Shown here one piece after another: positions 8,443 through 17,608 of a stretch of DNA of 38,955 nucleotides. This stretch comes from Planctomycetota bacterium. GTDB taxonomy: Bacteria > Planctomycetota > UBA1135 > UBA2386. The notes under the pieces are model-generated. The model searched no databases. It was not told the DNA's origin and worked only from the letters and a program-made list of their open reading frames with translations. The stretch lies in NCBI GenBank assembly GCA_020848735.1, contig JADLHO010000006.1:1-38955 (forward strand), given 5' to 3'. Every line of letters starts with the position of its first letter. Position 1 is the first letter of the stretch. The position numbers and the translations under genes are program-made.

Positions 8443-9690
8443 CTACCGCATGCCATAGACCTCCGCATCCGCGCACATCGACCAGATCCTCTCGAACTGG
8501 TCGCGCGCGGCCTGCAGATTCCTGCCGCCCGTGCGACGGGATGTCCGGAAGGCCGGCCAATCCGCCTTCTGGCCGTAGTAATGCACGCCCAGGTGTGCCA
8601 TTCCCGACCCGGAGTCCGGATCCCTCAGCCAGAGCGTGAACAGCAATGGCCGCCGGTTGAGGCGCAGCGCGATGCGGTCCGGATGCCGTCGATGCAGTTC
8701 GCCGATGATCTCGCGCACGCTCTCGGCGCTCGCGACGGTCGCCGTCTCCAGGCTGGTCCGGCTCCCCGTCCCCGGGACCTCACCGGCCCTCGCCTCGTCT
8801 TCCGTGGCCGCGAGGAAGGCGCGCCATCCCACGTCGTCTGGCTGCCAGAAGTCCGTGAGGACGATCCGCACGCGCGCGCCCTTGGCCAGGATGGTCTCGA
8901 GTTCGTTGCGATGATCTCGGATCGTGCCGAAGACGTTGGCGAAGATGTCGAAGGCCTCGCGCGTCCCCAGGATTTCCGTGGCGAAGTTCGTGTTGCTGAG
9001 CAGGTCCGCCCTGGACTCGATCAATCTCGCGAGGGAGGACTCGCTGTTGCGAACGCCACTCATGACGACGGGATCGTGATACCGCAGGACCTGCCCGATC
9101 AACCAGGCGCGAGCGCCTCCCGACAGACCGAACACGGCAATGACGACCACGAGAAGAGCTCCCCCGAGCGTGATCACCCGCGAGAGCCGAGCGCGACGGC
9201 CCCGCTCGATCTCGACGATCTGACGCGTCACCGCCGGTAGCACATCCGGCATCTCGCCGGCGTCGAAGAACTGCGACGTGACCTCGCGTTCGAAGTCCCT
9301 CCGCCAGGCGACCACGGCCGGGTCATCCAACCGATTGAATTCGGCGGGCCACGCCTCCCGGTTCGCGGCATTGTCCCGGAGCACGAAGGCGAGGACTCTC
9401 ACTCCTTTGCGCCTCGCGGTGTCGATCTCGAGCTGCGTGATCGAGCGCCGACGGCGGTCGCGCGTCGAGATCGTGCCGCGCTGGAAGGCGATCAGGGCGA
9501 TGCACAGATCGCAGCGGGCGAGGTTCCGCACCGAGACCTCCGCCGGATGGTCCGGGTCGGCGGTCCAGTCCTCCATCCGGATGACGTCGAATCCGGCCTT
9601 GTCGAGCCGGCTGCTCACCTCCTGACGATGCGCCCCGAGGTCCAACGTCGTCGAGGCGATGAAGACCATGTATCGCTTCTCGCGCGGCAT
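8443..9690 (-). CDS. DUF4062 domain protein with one membrane segment
   Basis: This is a 415-residue protein. Residues 7-105 fit the DUF4062 fold, which is related to TIR-like flavodoxin folds: V-F-I-A-S-T-T-L-D-L near the start, H-R-Q-E-V, then C-D-L-C-I-A-L-I-A-F-Q-R-G and S-I-T-Q-L-E-I-D-T-A, ending V-R-V-L-A-F-V-L. A hydrophobic helix lies at about 172-190. The C-terminal ~220 residues include an R-L-I-E-S-R-A-D-L-L-S stretch and A-K-G-A-R-V-R-I-V-L-T-D-F. This resembles sensor or PLD-like domains that follow TIR/DUF4062-type modules, but it was not identified firmly. The ATG at 9690 is preferred over a TTG at 9726 because the domain begins at once and AGGAG lies upstream, although at a long spacing. 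DUF4062 proteins are often linked with signalling ATPases or defence, so a stress or immune role is possible but unproved. Confidence 0.75.
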   Translation of the reverse strand: MPREKRYMVFIASTTLDLGAHRQEVSSRLDKAGFDVIRMEDWTADPDHPAEVSVRNLARCDLCIALIAFQRGTISTRDRRRRSITQLEIDTARRKGVRVLAFVLRDNAANREAWPAEFNRLDDPAVVAWRRDFEREVTSQFFDAGEMPDVLPAVTRQIVEIERGRRARLSRVITLGGALLVVVIAVFGLSGGARAWLIGQVLRYHDPVVMSGVRNSESSLARLIESRADLLSNTNFATEILGTREAFDIFANVFGTIRDHRNELETILAKGARVRIVLTDFWQPDDVGWRAFLAATEDEARAGEVPGTGSRTSLETATVASAESVREIIGELHRRHPDRIALRLNRRPLLFTLWLRDPDSGSGMAHLGVHYYGQKADWPAFRTSRRTGGRNLQAARDQFERIWSMCADAEVYGMR

Positions 9691-9774
9691 GTCGCCCAGG
9701 GTGCTCTCCTCGATCTGCCCGGGCAACGAGGATCCGAAGCCCGGCCCTTGCCAGCGGAGTCCGGTCCACGCCTG

Positions 9775-10269
9775 CTACCGCGTCCAGACCGCGACGCTCC
9801 GCCGATACGCCCAATCCAGCAGCCCCGGATCGCGCGCGGCCGCCGTGCAGAGGCGGCGGGGATCGGGGCGCACGCCGACGCGGCCGAGGTCGAGGCGATC
9901 GGCGTCCCAGCAGCAGAGGACGGTCAGGCTGGCGCTCTGCCGACCCTCGCTGTGTGCCTCGCACGCGAGCGTGAGATCGTCGAGCTCGGCGTCGTCCAGG
10001 ACGAACGCATGGCCGGCGAGCGCGATCGCGAGCTCGGCGGCCCTCCGGCCGTGATCGGGGTCCGTGCCGTCGTCCACCCGACAGACGTCGTGCAGGAAGG
10101 CGAAGAGCTCGACGACGCGTGGATTGGCACCCGTCCTCTCGCAGAGCCTCAGTCCGTTCGCGCGCACCCGCGCCCAGTGCGGGGCGCCGTGGATGCCACG
10201 CCAATCCAGCGCGAAACGAGCGCGCAGGATCCGGAGGAGGCCGCGGTGGATCAAGGGGCTGCGGGACAC
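9775..10269 (-). CDS. HD-domain phosphohydrolase-like protein
   Basis: This 164-residue protein contains an HD-type metal-binding pattern: I-H-G-A-P-H-W-x-R-V near residue 30, F-A-F-L-H-D with the His-Asp pair, then D-D-G-T-D-P-D-H-G, then A-C-E-A-H-S-E-G and C-W-D-A-D-R-L-D-L-G-R-V-G. The repeated His/Asp placement fits small metal-dependent phosphohydrolases of the HD superfamily. The substrate cannot be predicted. The GTG at 10269 is used because it starts 7 nt after the stop codon of the upstream helicase gene. The longer frame would lie inside that gene. The two are probably co-transcribed. Confidence 0.75.
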   Translation of the reverse strand: MSRSPLIHRGLLRILRARFALDWRGIHGAPHWARVRANGLRLCERTGANPRVVELFAFLHDVCRVDDGTDPDHGRRAAELAIALAGHAFVLDDAELDDLTLACEAHSEGRQSASLTVLCCWDADRLDLGRVGVRPDPRRLCTAAARDPGLLDWAYRRSVAVWTR

Positions 10270-10276
10270 GCCGGAG

Positions 10277-13200
10277 TCATTCGAGCAGGCGCTCGATGTC
10301 CTCGCGCGAGAGATCGCGCATCGAGGCCGCGCCGTCCTCCGCGAAGAGCGCACCGATGAGCTCCTTCTTGCTCGCCTGCAGGTCGAGCACGCGCTGCTCG
10401 ATGGTGTCGCGCGCGATCAATCGGTAGGCCATGACGTGGCGGGTCTGGCCCATGCGGTGCGCGCGGTCGACCGCCTGCGCCTCGACGGCCGGGTTCCACC
10501 AGGGATCGAGGATGAAGACGTAATCGGCCGCCGTGAGGTTGAGTCCGTGCCCCCCGGCCTTGAGCGAGATCAGGAAGAGCGGGAGCCCGGGATCGCCCTG
10601 GAAGCGCTCGACCTCCTCGGCGCGCCTGCGCGTCTTGCCGTCGAGATAGGCGTAACGCAGGCCGCGCGCGTCGAGCTGCTCGCGCAGCAGACCCAGGAAC
10701 TGGACGAACTGCGAGAAGACGAGCGCCTTGTGCCCGCTCTCGGCGAGCTCCTCGAGCATGGGCAGCAGCGCAGCGAGCTTGGCGGACTCGATCTCGGCGA
10801 ACTCCGCCCCCACGAGCGCCGGGTGGCACGCGGCCTGACGCAGGCGCAGGAGCGCGGCGAGGACATGGATCTGCGAACTGGCCAGACCATCCGCGTCGAG
10901 CCGTTCGAGCAGGCTCGCGCGGATGCCGTCGCGGAGCTCGTCGTAGAACTTGCGTTGCGGACCCTCGAGCGCGCATTCGACGAGCTGCTCGCTCTTCTTC
11001 GGCAGTTCGGTGAGCACCTGATCCTTGGTGCGGCGCAGGACGAAGGGCCGGAGCGCATCGCGCAGCCCGGCGCTTGCGACCGCGCCGCGAGCATCGCCGC
11101 TGCTGAGCTCGCGGAACGCCGCCGAGCGACCGAGCATGCCGGGGTTCAGGAACTCGAAGATCGACCAGAGCTCGTCGAGGTGGTTCTCGACCGGCGTCCC
11201 GCTGAGCGCGAGGCGATGTTCGGCGCGCAGGAGGCGGACCGCCTTCGCGGTCTGGCTCTGCGCATTCTTGATCGCCGAGCTCTCGTCGAGGACGACGTAG
11301 TGGAAGGGCACCTCGCGGAGCAGCGGGATGTCGCGCAGGAGCGCACCGTACGTCGTGATGACCACCTCGCAGTCGGCGAAGGCACGCACCAAGGCCTCGG
11401 GATCCGGCCGCTGCCCGGGGGCGATCCCGAGCTCGGCGAACCTCGTCGCCGACGAGAACTCGCGCACCCTCAGCCCCGGCACGAAGCGCGCGGCCTCGCG
11501 CAGCCAGTTGAAGACGAGCGAGCGCGGAGCCACGACGAGGCTCGGTGCGCGCTTCGCCTCCGCATGGGTCACGGCCAAACGCGCGAGCACCTGCACGGTC
11601 TTGCCGAGCCCCATGTCGTCGGCGAGGCAGCCACCGAAGCCCATCTGCGCGAGGAACGCAAGCCAGCCGAGACCCTCGCGCTGGTAGGGCCGCAGCGCGC
11701 CACGGAAACCCGCGGGCTCGTGCTCCGCCGTGATGCGCGAGAACGAGCGCAATCGCTCGCGGTGCTCGGCGAAGTTCCGATCGACGTCGACCTCGCCTTG
11801 GAAAGCGGCGAGCAACGCATCGAGCAGGGCGGTCTGCGCGGGTCGGAAGCGCAGCCCGTCGGCCGAGCGTTCGCCGAGCGTCAGCAGCCGATCCCAACCA
11901 CCGACCCAATGCTCGGGCAGCAGGCCCCGTCGGCCGTCGGCGAGCGTCACGAAGTCCTGCTTGCGCGCGAGCGCCTCGATCACGGCCGCGAGCCGGACCG
12001 TGCTCGAGCCGAAGGGCAGCTCGGCCTGCAGCTCGAACCAATCGATGCCGGACCGGACCGCGAAGCGGGGCGTGCCCGATGCCAGCAGCGCCTGCTTCTC
12101 CGCCTCGACGAGCCAGCCTTCTGCCAGGAGCGTGCGGAGCACCGCGCCGAGACCGGCGCGCGGCAGTCCGAGCCCGGCCTGCTTCTGCGGCGCGACGCCG
12201 AGTTCGGCGAGACGAGCGCCAGCCGCCTGCTCGGCATGCGCATCGCGACGACGCCAGCCCTCGTCGACGCGCACGAGTCCGTCGGCGGCATCGGCGAGGA
12301 GCTCGTGGTCGCCGTAACGGAACGCGAGCTCGACCGCGACGGACTTCGACGTGCCGCTGGCCGGTGCGTGCACGACGAGCTTCGGTCGCGGTGGCACGCC
12401 GCCCGCGACGATCGCCGGTGCCGCGATCGCCGCGGCGTCCGGCAATGCCGCGAGTTCGGCGAGGAGTTCGTCGCGCTCCCCGCCGGGGACGCGCAGGGGC
12501 GCGTTGAGGGTGAGCTGCGTGACCAGTCCGGACGCGCTCCCCGCATCCCATCGCAGGAGTCGGACGCCGATGCGCACGCGATCCCCGGCGATCGCGAGGA
12601 CTGCGCTGAAGGGATGGACCTCATCGCCGCGCACGAGCCGCGGGACGAGTTCGAAGTCCTCTGCCTTGGAGACGAGCTCCGCCACGAATCGCAGCGGCTC
12701 AGCCCAGTCGATCTCGCAGCGCGGGGCCGCGCCGAAGTCCGTCTCGCCCTCGTCCGGGTCGAGCCAGCGGAGCTCCGCGCTGCCTTCGAGCTCGGCGAGC
12801 ACGAGGTCGAGGAGTTCGGGGACGAGCACGCGGTCGCAGCGATCAGGATCGCCCCAGGGCTCCAGGTCCACTGCTGGTTGCCCCATCAGCAGGGCGAGTC
12901 GTCGCCGATCGTGCGGATCGAGCGACTCGCGCTTCGCGTCCGTGGGCAGGAACCGCGGACTCCACTTGTCGGCATTGCGGCCCCGCAACGGAGTCGAGAA
13001 GACCGCGACGCACAGACGACCTCGGACGTCGACGCGCAACGCGAAGCCGAGCCTCAGCGTGCGCTCCGTACGGCTCGTCAGGGGACGCCGCTCGTGCATC
13101 CGCTTCAGCCTCGCGACCGCGCTGCGCCAGTCGTCCTCGCTCGCCTGGATCGTCTCCGCACCGGCGGCGACCCAGCCCCGGCTCGCGAGGGCATGGAGCG

Positions 13201-13597
13201 CGTCGCCTCGCGCAAGCGGGTCACGCCAGGCCACCGGCACGGGCGGTCGCCCCTCGCTGACGAACCAGCGTGGCTCGCGTCCGGCCAGCGCGTTCGCCGC
13301 GTGGAACGCATCGAACTCGAGGACCAACGCGTAGAGATGTCCGCAGGTCGGTGAACGACGGGCCGCCGGGCAGCTGCACCTCGCGTGGATCGCGGTGCCG
13401 AAGAACTGGATCGCGGCGGAGGCGTGGAGGCCGTCGGCCCCGAACACCAGGGCACCTGCGCCGCCGTCCGCGGCGCGGAAGCTGGAGACGCCGCCGCCGC
13501 GGAAGATCGCGAGGCCGGCGGCCCGGCTCGTCGCGGCGAATTCCCGCTGGAGCTCCGAGGCGAGCGAGGGTGGCGGGAAACCGGGATCTGCGGGCAT
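10277..13597 (-). CDS. SWIM zinc-finger SNF2-family helicase
   Basis: This 1106-residue protein has an N-terminal SWIM zinc finger (C74-x-C76 and C85-x-H87) and a long bacterial SNF2-associated region. The RecA-like motor halves follow: motif I D-D-M-G-L-G-K-T near residue 660, motif II V-L-D-E-S-S near 768, S-G-T-P-V-E-N-H-L-D-E-L-W-S, then L-V-F-S-Q-F, then L-K-A-G-G-H-G-L-N-L-T and Q-A-x-D-R-A-H-R-M-G-Q-T. The order and spacing match full-length bacterial SWIM/SNF2 ATPases that remodel nucleic-acid-protein complexes. Motif II reads DESS, where DEAH/DEAQ/DEGH is usual; the two acidic residues needed for Mg-ATP are kept. It is probably expressed from the gap upstream of 13597, divergent from asnB, with the HD gene following 7 nt downstream. 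Confidence 0.93.
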   Translation of the reverse strand: MPADPGFPPPSLASELQREFAATSRAAGLAIFRGGGVSSFRAADGGAGALVFGADGLHASAAIQFFGTAIHARCSCPAARRSPTCGHLYALVLEFDAFHAANALAGREPRWFVSEGRPPVPVAWRDPLARGDALHALASRGWVAAGAETIQASEDDWRSAVARLKRMHERRPLTSRTERTLRLGFALRVDVRGRLCVAVFSTPLRGRNADKWSPRFLPTDAKRESLDPHDRRRLALLMGQPAVDLEPWGDPDRCDRVLVPELLDLVLAELEGSAELRWLDPDEGETDFGAAPRCEIDWAEPLRFVAELVSKAEDFELVPRLVRGDEVHPFSAVLAIAGDRVRIGVRLLRWDAGSASGLVTQLTLNAPLRVPGGERDELLAELAALPDAAAIAAPAIVAGGVPPRPKLVVHAPASGTSKSVAVELAFRYGDHELLADAADGLVRVDEGWRRRDAHAEQAAGARLAELGVAPQKQAGLGLPRAGLGAVLRTLLAEGWLVEAEKQALLASGTPRFAVRSGIDWFELQAELPFGSSTVRLAAVIEALARKQDFVTLADGRRGLLPEHWVGGWDRLLTLGERSADGLRFRPAQTALLDALLAAFQGEVDVDRNFAEHRERLRSFSRITAEHEPAGFRGALRPYQREGLGWLAFLAQMGFGGCLADDMGLGKTVQVLARLAVTHAEAKRAPSLVVAPRSLVFNWLREAARFVPGLRVREFSSATRFAELGIAPGQRPDPEALVRAFADCEVVITTYGALLRDIPLLREVPFHYVVLDESSAIKNAQSQTAKAVRLLRAEHRLALSGTPVENHLDELWSIFEFLNPGMLGRSAAFRELSSGDARGAVASAGLRDALRPFVLRRTKDQVLTELPKKSEQLVECALEGPQRKFYDELRDGIRASLLERLDADGLASSQIHVLAALLRLRQAACHPALVGAEFAEIESAKLAALLPMLEELAESGHKALVFSQFVQFLGLLREQLDARGLRYAYLDGKTRRRAEEVERFQGDPGLPLFLISLKAGGHGLNLTAADYVFILDPWWNPAVEAQAVDRAHRMGQTRHVMAYRLIARDTIEQRVLDLQASKKELIGALFAEDGAASMRDLSREDIERLLE

Positions 13598-13695
13598 GTC
13601 GGTGGGAGTCTGGCGAGCCGATGGTCCGACGCCAAGATCGGAGGATGGAGTCGCGCGCCGCCGCCGGCCGATGTAGCCGTGGCTTCGCCCCCTCC

Positions 13696-15624
13696 ATGTG
13701 CGGTATCGCCGGCATCCTCCACCGCGACGGCTCCGTACCCGACGGCGCAGCCCTGAGGCGGATGACGGCGGCGCTCACCCATCGCGGTCCCGACGACTCC
13801 GGCCACCTGGTCCTGCCGGGCATCGCCCTCGGCCATCGCCGACTGAGCATCATCGACCTCTCGCCGGCCGGCCGACAGCCGCTCGCCAACGAGGACGAGA
13901 CCGTCTGGACCGTCTTCAACGGCGAGATCTTCGACTACCTCGAGCTGCGCGAGCGGCTCGAGGGTCTGGGTCACCGCTTCAGGACGCACACCGACACCGA
14001 GGTGATCGTCCACGGGTACGAGGAGTGGGGCGATGCATTCGTCGAACGGCTCAATGGGCAGTTCGCGATCGCGCTCTGGGACTCCCGTCGTCGCCGCCTG
14101 CTGCTGGCCCGCGATCGCCTCGGCATCCGCCCGCTCTTCCACGCGCGGCTCGGCGACGGAACCCTGCTCTTCGCCTCGGAGGTGAAGGCGCTGTTCGAGC
14201 ACGGCGGGCTGTCGCGCCGGATCGACCCGGTCGGCGTGGGACAGGTCTTCAGCCTCTGGGTGAACGTGCCGCCGCGCACCGTCTTCGCCGGGGTGAGCGA
14301 GGTCCCGCCGGGCCACCGCCTCGCGACCGACGCGCGGGGGCAGCGCATCGATCGCTATTGGCGCCTGAGCTTCCCGGCGGCTCGCGATTACGAGGATCGC
14401 CCGCTCGCGGACTGGACCGAGGGCACGCGCGAGCTGCTGCACGACGCGACGCGGCTCCAGCTCCGCGCCGACGTCCCCGTGGGTTCCTACCTCAGCGGCG
14501 GCCTCGACTCCTCGGCCATCGCCGCGCTCGTGAAGCGACACCACGACCCGGGCCTCGTCACCTGGTCGGTCGCGTTCCGCGATCCCGCGTACGACGAACG
14601 CGAACACCAGCAGCGCATGGTGGAACACCTGCGCACCGACCACCACACCCTCGAGATCGACGCCGCCGACATCGCCGCGGCCTTCCCCGAGGTCGTCCGT
14701 CTCGCGGAGCGCCCGCTCCTGCGCACGGCTCCCGCGCCGATGCTCCTGCTCGCCCAGGGAGTCCAGCGGAGCGGCATGAAGGTCGTGCTCACCGGCGAAG
14801 GCGCCGACGAGATCTTCGCGGGCTACAACATCTTCCGGGAGGACAAGGTGCGCCGCTTCTGGGCGCGTTCCCCGGGATCGAAGTCGCGGCCGCTCCTGCT
14901 CTCGCGGCTCTACGCCTACATCGCCCGCAGTCCCTCGGCCCAGGCCTTCTGGCAGGCCTTCTTCAAGACGGGCCTCGAGGCCGTCGACGATCCGTACTAC
15001 TCGCACCTGCTGCGCTGGACGAACACCGCCTGGATCCAGCGGCTCTTCCATCCCGAGTTCGCCGCCGCGACCGGCAGCTTCGAAGACGTGCGCGCCGAGC
15101 TCGATGCGTGGCGTGATCCGGAGCTCATGAGCTGGCATCCGCTCTGCCGCGCGCAGTACCTCGAGCTCGGGCTCTTCATGCCGGGCTACCTGCTCGCGTC
15201 GCAGGGCGACCGCATGATGATGGGCAGAGGGGTCGAAGGTCGCTTCCCCTTCCTCGACCACCGCCTCGTCGAATTCGCGGCACGGATCCCACCGCGACAC
15301 AAGTTGCGCGGCCTCGCGGAGAAGTTCGTCCTCAAGCAGGCGTGCGAGGAACTCGTGCCCCGCGCCATTCGCGAGCGCCAAAAGCAGCCCTACCGCGCCC
15401 CCATCGGCGCGTCGCTCCTCGCAGCGGACTCGCCGGCGGCCGCGATGCTCGCGCCGGACGCGGTGAAGCGGTACGGGTACTTCGAGCCGGGCGCCGTCGC
15501 GCGGCTGGTCGAGAAGCTGCGCTCCCATCCGAGCGGTGCCGGCAGCGCGCGCGAGGACATGGCGATCGCCGGCATCGTGTCGCTGCATCTGCTGCACGAG
15601 CAGCTCCGCCTGGATCCACGGTGA
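13696..15624 (+). CDS. asnB: Asparagine synthase-type glutamine amidotransferase
   Basis: This 642-residue protein starts M-C-G-I-A-G-I, so Cys2 is available as the N-terminal nucleophile of a class II glutaminase domain. H-R-G-P-D-D-S and F-N-G-E-I-F follow, as in the family. The C-terminal synthetase domain has the ATP PP-loop S-G-G-L-D-S-S at 267-273 and G-E-G-A-D-E-I-F-A-G-Y. The length fits AsnB-type enzymes. The ATG at 13696 is fixed by the need for Cys at position 2. Its stop overlaps the next gene by one base (TGATG), so the two are probably translationally coupled. In a cluster with an acyl-AMP ligase, an ACP and an NAD-synthase-like enzyme, it more likely amidates a pathway intermediate than makes free asparagine. 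Similar amidotransferases occur in exopolysaccharide/exosortase-linked clusters. The real acceptor is unknown. Confidence 0.93.
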   Translation: MCGIAGILHRDGSVPDGAALRRMTAALTHRGPDDSGHLVLPGIALGHRRLSIIDLSPAGRQPLANEDETVWTVFNGEIFDYLELRERLEGLGHRFRTHTDTEVIVHGYEEWGDAFVERLNGQFAIALWDSRRRRLLLARDRLGIRPLFHARLGDGTLLFASEVKALFEHGGLSRRIDPVGVGQVFSLWVNVPPRTVFAGVSEVPPGHRLATDARGQRIDRYWRLSFPAARDYEDRPLADWTEGTRELLHDATRLQLRADVPVGSYLSGGLDSSAIAALVKRHHDPGLVTWSVAFRDPAYDEREHQQRMVEHLRTDHHTLEIDAADIAAAFPEVVRLAERPLLRTAPAPMLLLAQGVQRSGMKVVLTGEGADEIFAGYNIFREDKVRRFWARSPGSKSRPLLLSRLYAYIARSPSAQAFWQAFFKTGLEAVDDPYYSHLLRWTNTAWIQRLFHPEFAAATGSFEDVRAELDAWRDPELMSWHPLCRAQYLELGLFMPGYLLASQGDRMMMGRGVEGRFPFLDHRLVEFAARIPPRHKLRGLAEKFVLKQACEELVPRAIRERQKQPYRAPIGASLLAADSPAAAMLAPDAVKRYGYFEPGAVARLVEKLRSHPSGAGSAREDMAIAGIVSLHLLHEQLRLDPR

Positions 15625-17201
15625 TGTCCACAGACTGCCACAGGCTCGGCGATCTCCTGCGCCATGCCGCCCGGGCTCACCCCGAGCGGAACGCGCTGTG
15701 GCACGAGCACCATTGGCACGGCTACGCCGCGCTGGCCAACCGCGCCGAACGCACGGCGAGGCAGTTCGCGGATGCGTGTGCGGTGCGACCAGGAGATCGC
15801 GTCGCGATCCTCCTCGAGAACTCGCCGGACCACGTCGTGGCGGTGTTCGGCGCCTTCTTCGCGGGTGCGGTCGAGGTCTCGCTGGCGACCGACGTCACGG
15901 CGGAGAGCCTCGCGTGGCTGCTCTTGGACAGTGGCGCACGCGTGCTCGTCTGCGGTCGGCGCTTCGCCGGGATGCTGCCCTCGGCGCTCGCGGGCGCTCC
16001 CGGACTCGAGCACGTCGTGTTCGACTCCCTGCCGCGCAGCGAGGCGATGCCGACGCTGCCCGCACGCGTCGCGATCCACGAGCTCCCGCCTCCGGCAACG
16101 GCCGCCGTGGACCCAGTCGAGGTCCACGCCGACGACGAGCACGCGCTCGCCTCCCTCGTCTACACGTCCGGCAGCACCGGCCGCCCGAAGGGGGTGATGC
16201 TCTCGCACGCGAACCTGCTCAGCAACACGCGCGCGATCGCGACGTACCTCGCGCTGGACGCGAACGACCGGGTCCTCGCGGTGCTGCCCTTCCACTACAG
16301 CTACGGCCGTTCACTCCTCTACACGCATCTGCTCGTCGGCGGCTCCGTCGTGATCGAGAACCGCTTCGCCTACCCGAATGTCGCGCTGGACACGCTCGAG
16401 CGGACGCACGCGACCGGCTTCGCGGGCGTCCCATCCACGTTCTCGATCCTGCTCGCGCGCAGCACCCTGCGCACACGACGCTTCCCGTCGCTGCGCTACG
16501 TCACGCAGGCCGGCGGCGCCTTGGCGCCCGGCGTGCTGACCGAGGCGGCGAAGGCCTTCGCGCCGGCCCGCTTCTTCGTGATGTACGGCACGACCGAGGC
16601 CTCACCCCGCCTCACGTGGCTCGACCCGGCGATGCTCCAGACGAAGCTCGGCTCGATCGGCAAGGCGGTTCCCGGCGTCGAGGTCTTCGTCGCCGGTCCG
16701 GACGGCCGGCGGCTCGAAAGGGGACAGGTCGGGGAGATCGCCGCGCGCGGGCCGAACATCATGCTGGGCTACTGGGGCGACCCCGCCGGAACGGCGGCGG
16801 TGCTCCGCGACGGGACCTTCTTCACCGGCGATCTCGGGCGTGAGGACGAAGACGGCTTCCTGTTCGTCGAGGGTCGCATCAAGGACATCATCAAGTGCGG
16901 CGGGAATCGCGTCAGCGCCCGCGAGATCGAGGAGGCGATCGTCGCGAACGACGGCGTCCTCGAGGCGGCCGTGATCGGGGTGCCCGACCCGATCCTCGGC
17001 GAGGCGATCAAGGCCTTCGTCGTGCCGAAGGAGGGCGTCCGCTTGGATCGGACCGAACTCGAGCGCTGGCTCGCGGTTCGGCTGCCGCCGACGAAGCGCC
17101 CCCGGTGGCTCGAGCTCCGCGCGGACTTGCCGAAGAACGCCGCCGGCAAGGTGCTCAAGGCCGCGCTCCGCGAGTCCGAAAGAAAGACGGCGGCGAGCTG
17201 A
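15624..17201 (+). CDS. Acyl-CoA synthetase / acyl-AMP ligase family enzyme
   Basis: This 525-residue adenylate-forming enzyme has the P-loop-like core Y-T-S-G-S-T-G-R-P-K-G at about residue 180, the adenine-binding Y-G-T-T-E-A-S, the hinge T-G-D-L-G-R, the region G-R-I-K-D-I-I-K-C-G-G-N-R-V-S and the C-terminal catalytic Lys in P-K-N-A-A-G-K-V. All expected motifs are present. It should activate a carboxylic acid with ATP and pass it to CoA or, given the ACP gene 73 bp downstream, to the phosphopantetheine arm of that carrier protein. The start overlaps the asnB stop by one base. The substrate acid cannot be read from sequence; it could be fatty, aryl or an amino-acid-like acid. Confidence 0.92.
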   Translation: MSTDCHRLGDLLRHAARAHPERNALWHEHHWHGYAALANRAERTARQFADACAVRPGDRVAILLENSPDHVVAVFGAFFAGAVEVSLATDVTAESLAWLLLDSGARVLVCGRRFAGMLPSALAGAPGLEHVVFDSLPRSEAMPTLPARVAIHELPPPATAAVDPVEVHADDEHALASLVYTSGSTGRPKGVMLSHANLLSNTRAIATYLALDANDRVLAVLPFHYSYGRSLLYTHLLVGGSVVIENRFAYPNVALDTLERTHATGFAGVPSTFSILLARSTLRTRRFPSLRYVTQAGGALAPGVLTEAAKAFAPARFFVMYGTTEASPRLTWLDPAMLQTKLGSIGKAVPGVEVFVAGPDGRRLERGQVGEIAARGPNIMLGYWGDPAGTAAVLRDGTFFTGDLGREDEDGFLFVEGRIKDIIKCGGNRVSAREIEEAIVANDGVLEAAVIGVPDPILGEAIKAFVVPKEGVRLDRTELERWLAVRLPPTKRPRWLELRADLPKNAAGKVLKAALRESERKTAAS

Positions 17202-17274
17202 TCGGCGCGGGGGCGGCTGTCGGGAGGGTGGTTCCCGTGCGGCTCCCGCGGCATGCTCCCGCCGCAAGACAACG

Positions 17275-17553
17275 ATGCCGCGCACGGAGAGTGAACTCGA
17301 ATCCCGGCTGCGCGCCTTCGTGCGCGCGAACTTCCTCTTCGGCAGGGAGCACTCCGAGCCGTCCGACTCCGACTCCCTGCTGGAGACCGGCGTGATGGAC
17401 TCGACCGGAGTCCTCGAGATCGTCGACTTCCTCAAGGTGACCTGGGACGTCGACGTGAGCGACCACGAGATGCTGCCGGAGAATCTCGACTCCATCGAGC
17501 GCCTCGCGGCCTTCGTGCGCCGCAAGCTCACGGCGCGTCAGGACCGCGCATGA
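17275..17553 (+). CDS. Acyl carrier protein-like phosphopantetheine protein
   Basis: This is a 92-residue protein of ACP size. The helix-2 attachment motif reads G-V-M-D-S-T-G, with Ser43 as the likely phosphopantetheine site. The usual carrier motif is D-S-L, so Thr44 in place of Leu is unusual. It is followed by the typical amphipathic E-I-V-D-F-L and a late I-E-R-L-A-A-F-V helix. The acidic central helix and downstream ligase-type context support a carrier role. It probably holds the acid activated by the ligase encoded just upstream while the amidotransferase, NAD-synthase-like enzyme or acetyltransferase acts. No dedicated phosphopantetheinyl transferase is visible in the window. Confidence 0.85.
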   Translation: MPRTESELESRLRAFVRANFLFGREHSEPSDSDSLLETGVMDSTGVLEIVDFLKVTWDVDVSDHEMLPENLDSIERLAAFVRRKLTARQDRA

Positions 17554-17608
17554 GCCCGCGAACGCGTGGGGGCGAGCCCCGCTGCCTCGCGCGCCTGAGG
17601 GGCCCGCG

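Noticed and set aside
10064-13354. Plus-strand frame of over 1000 codons opposite the SNF2 gene
   Set aside because: The minus strand has clear helicase motifs in order. The plus frame is Glu/Arg-rich shadow sequence with no recognisable fold.
13105-15597. Minus-strand frame opposite asnB
   Set aside because: asnB has Cys2 and the PP-loop. The opposite frame has no motifs and overlaps two real genes.
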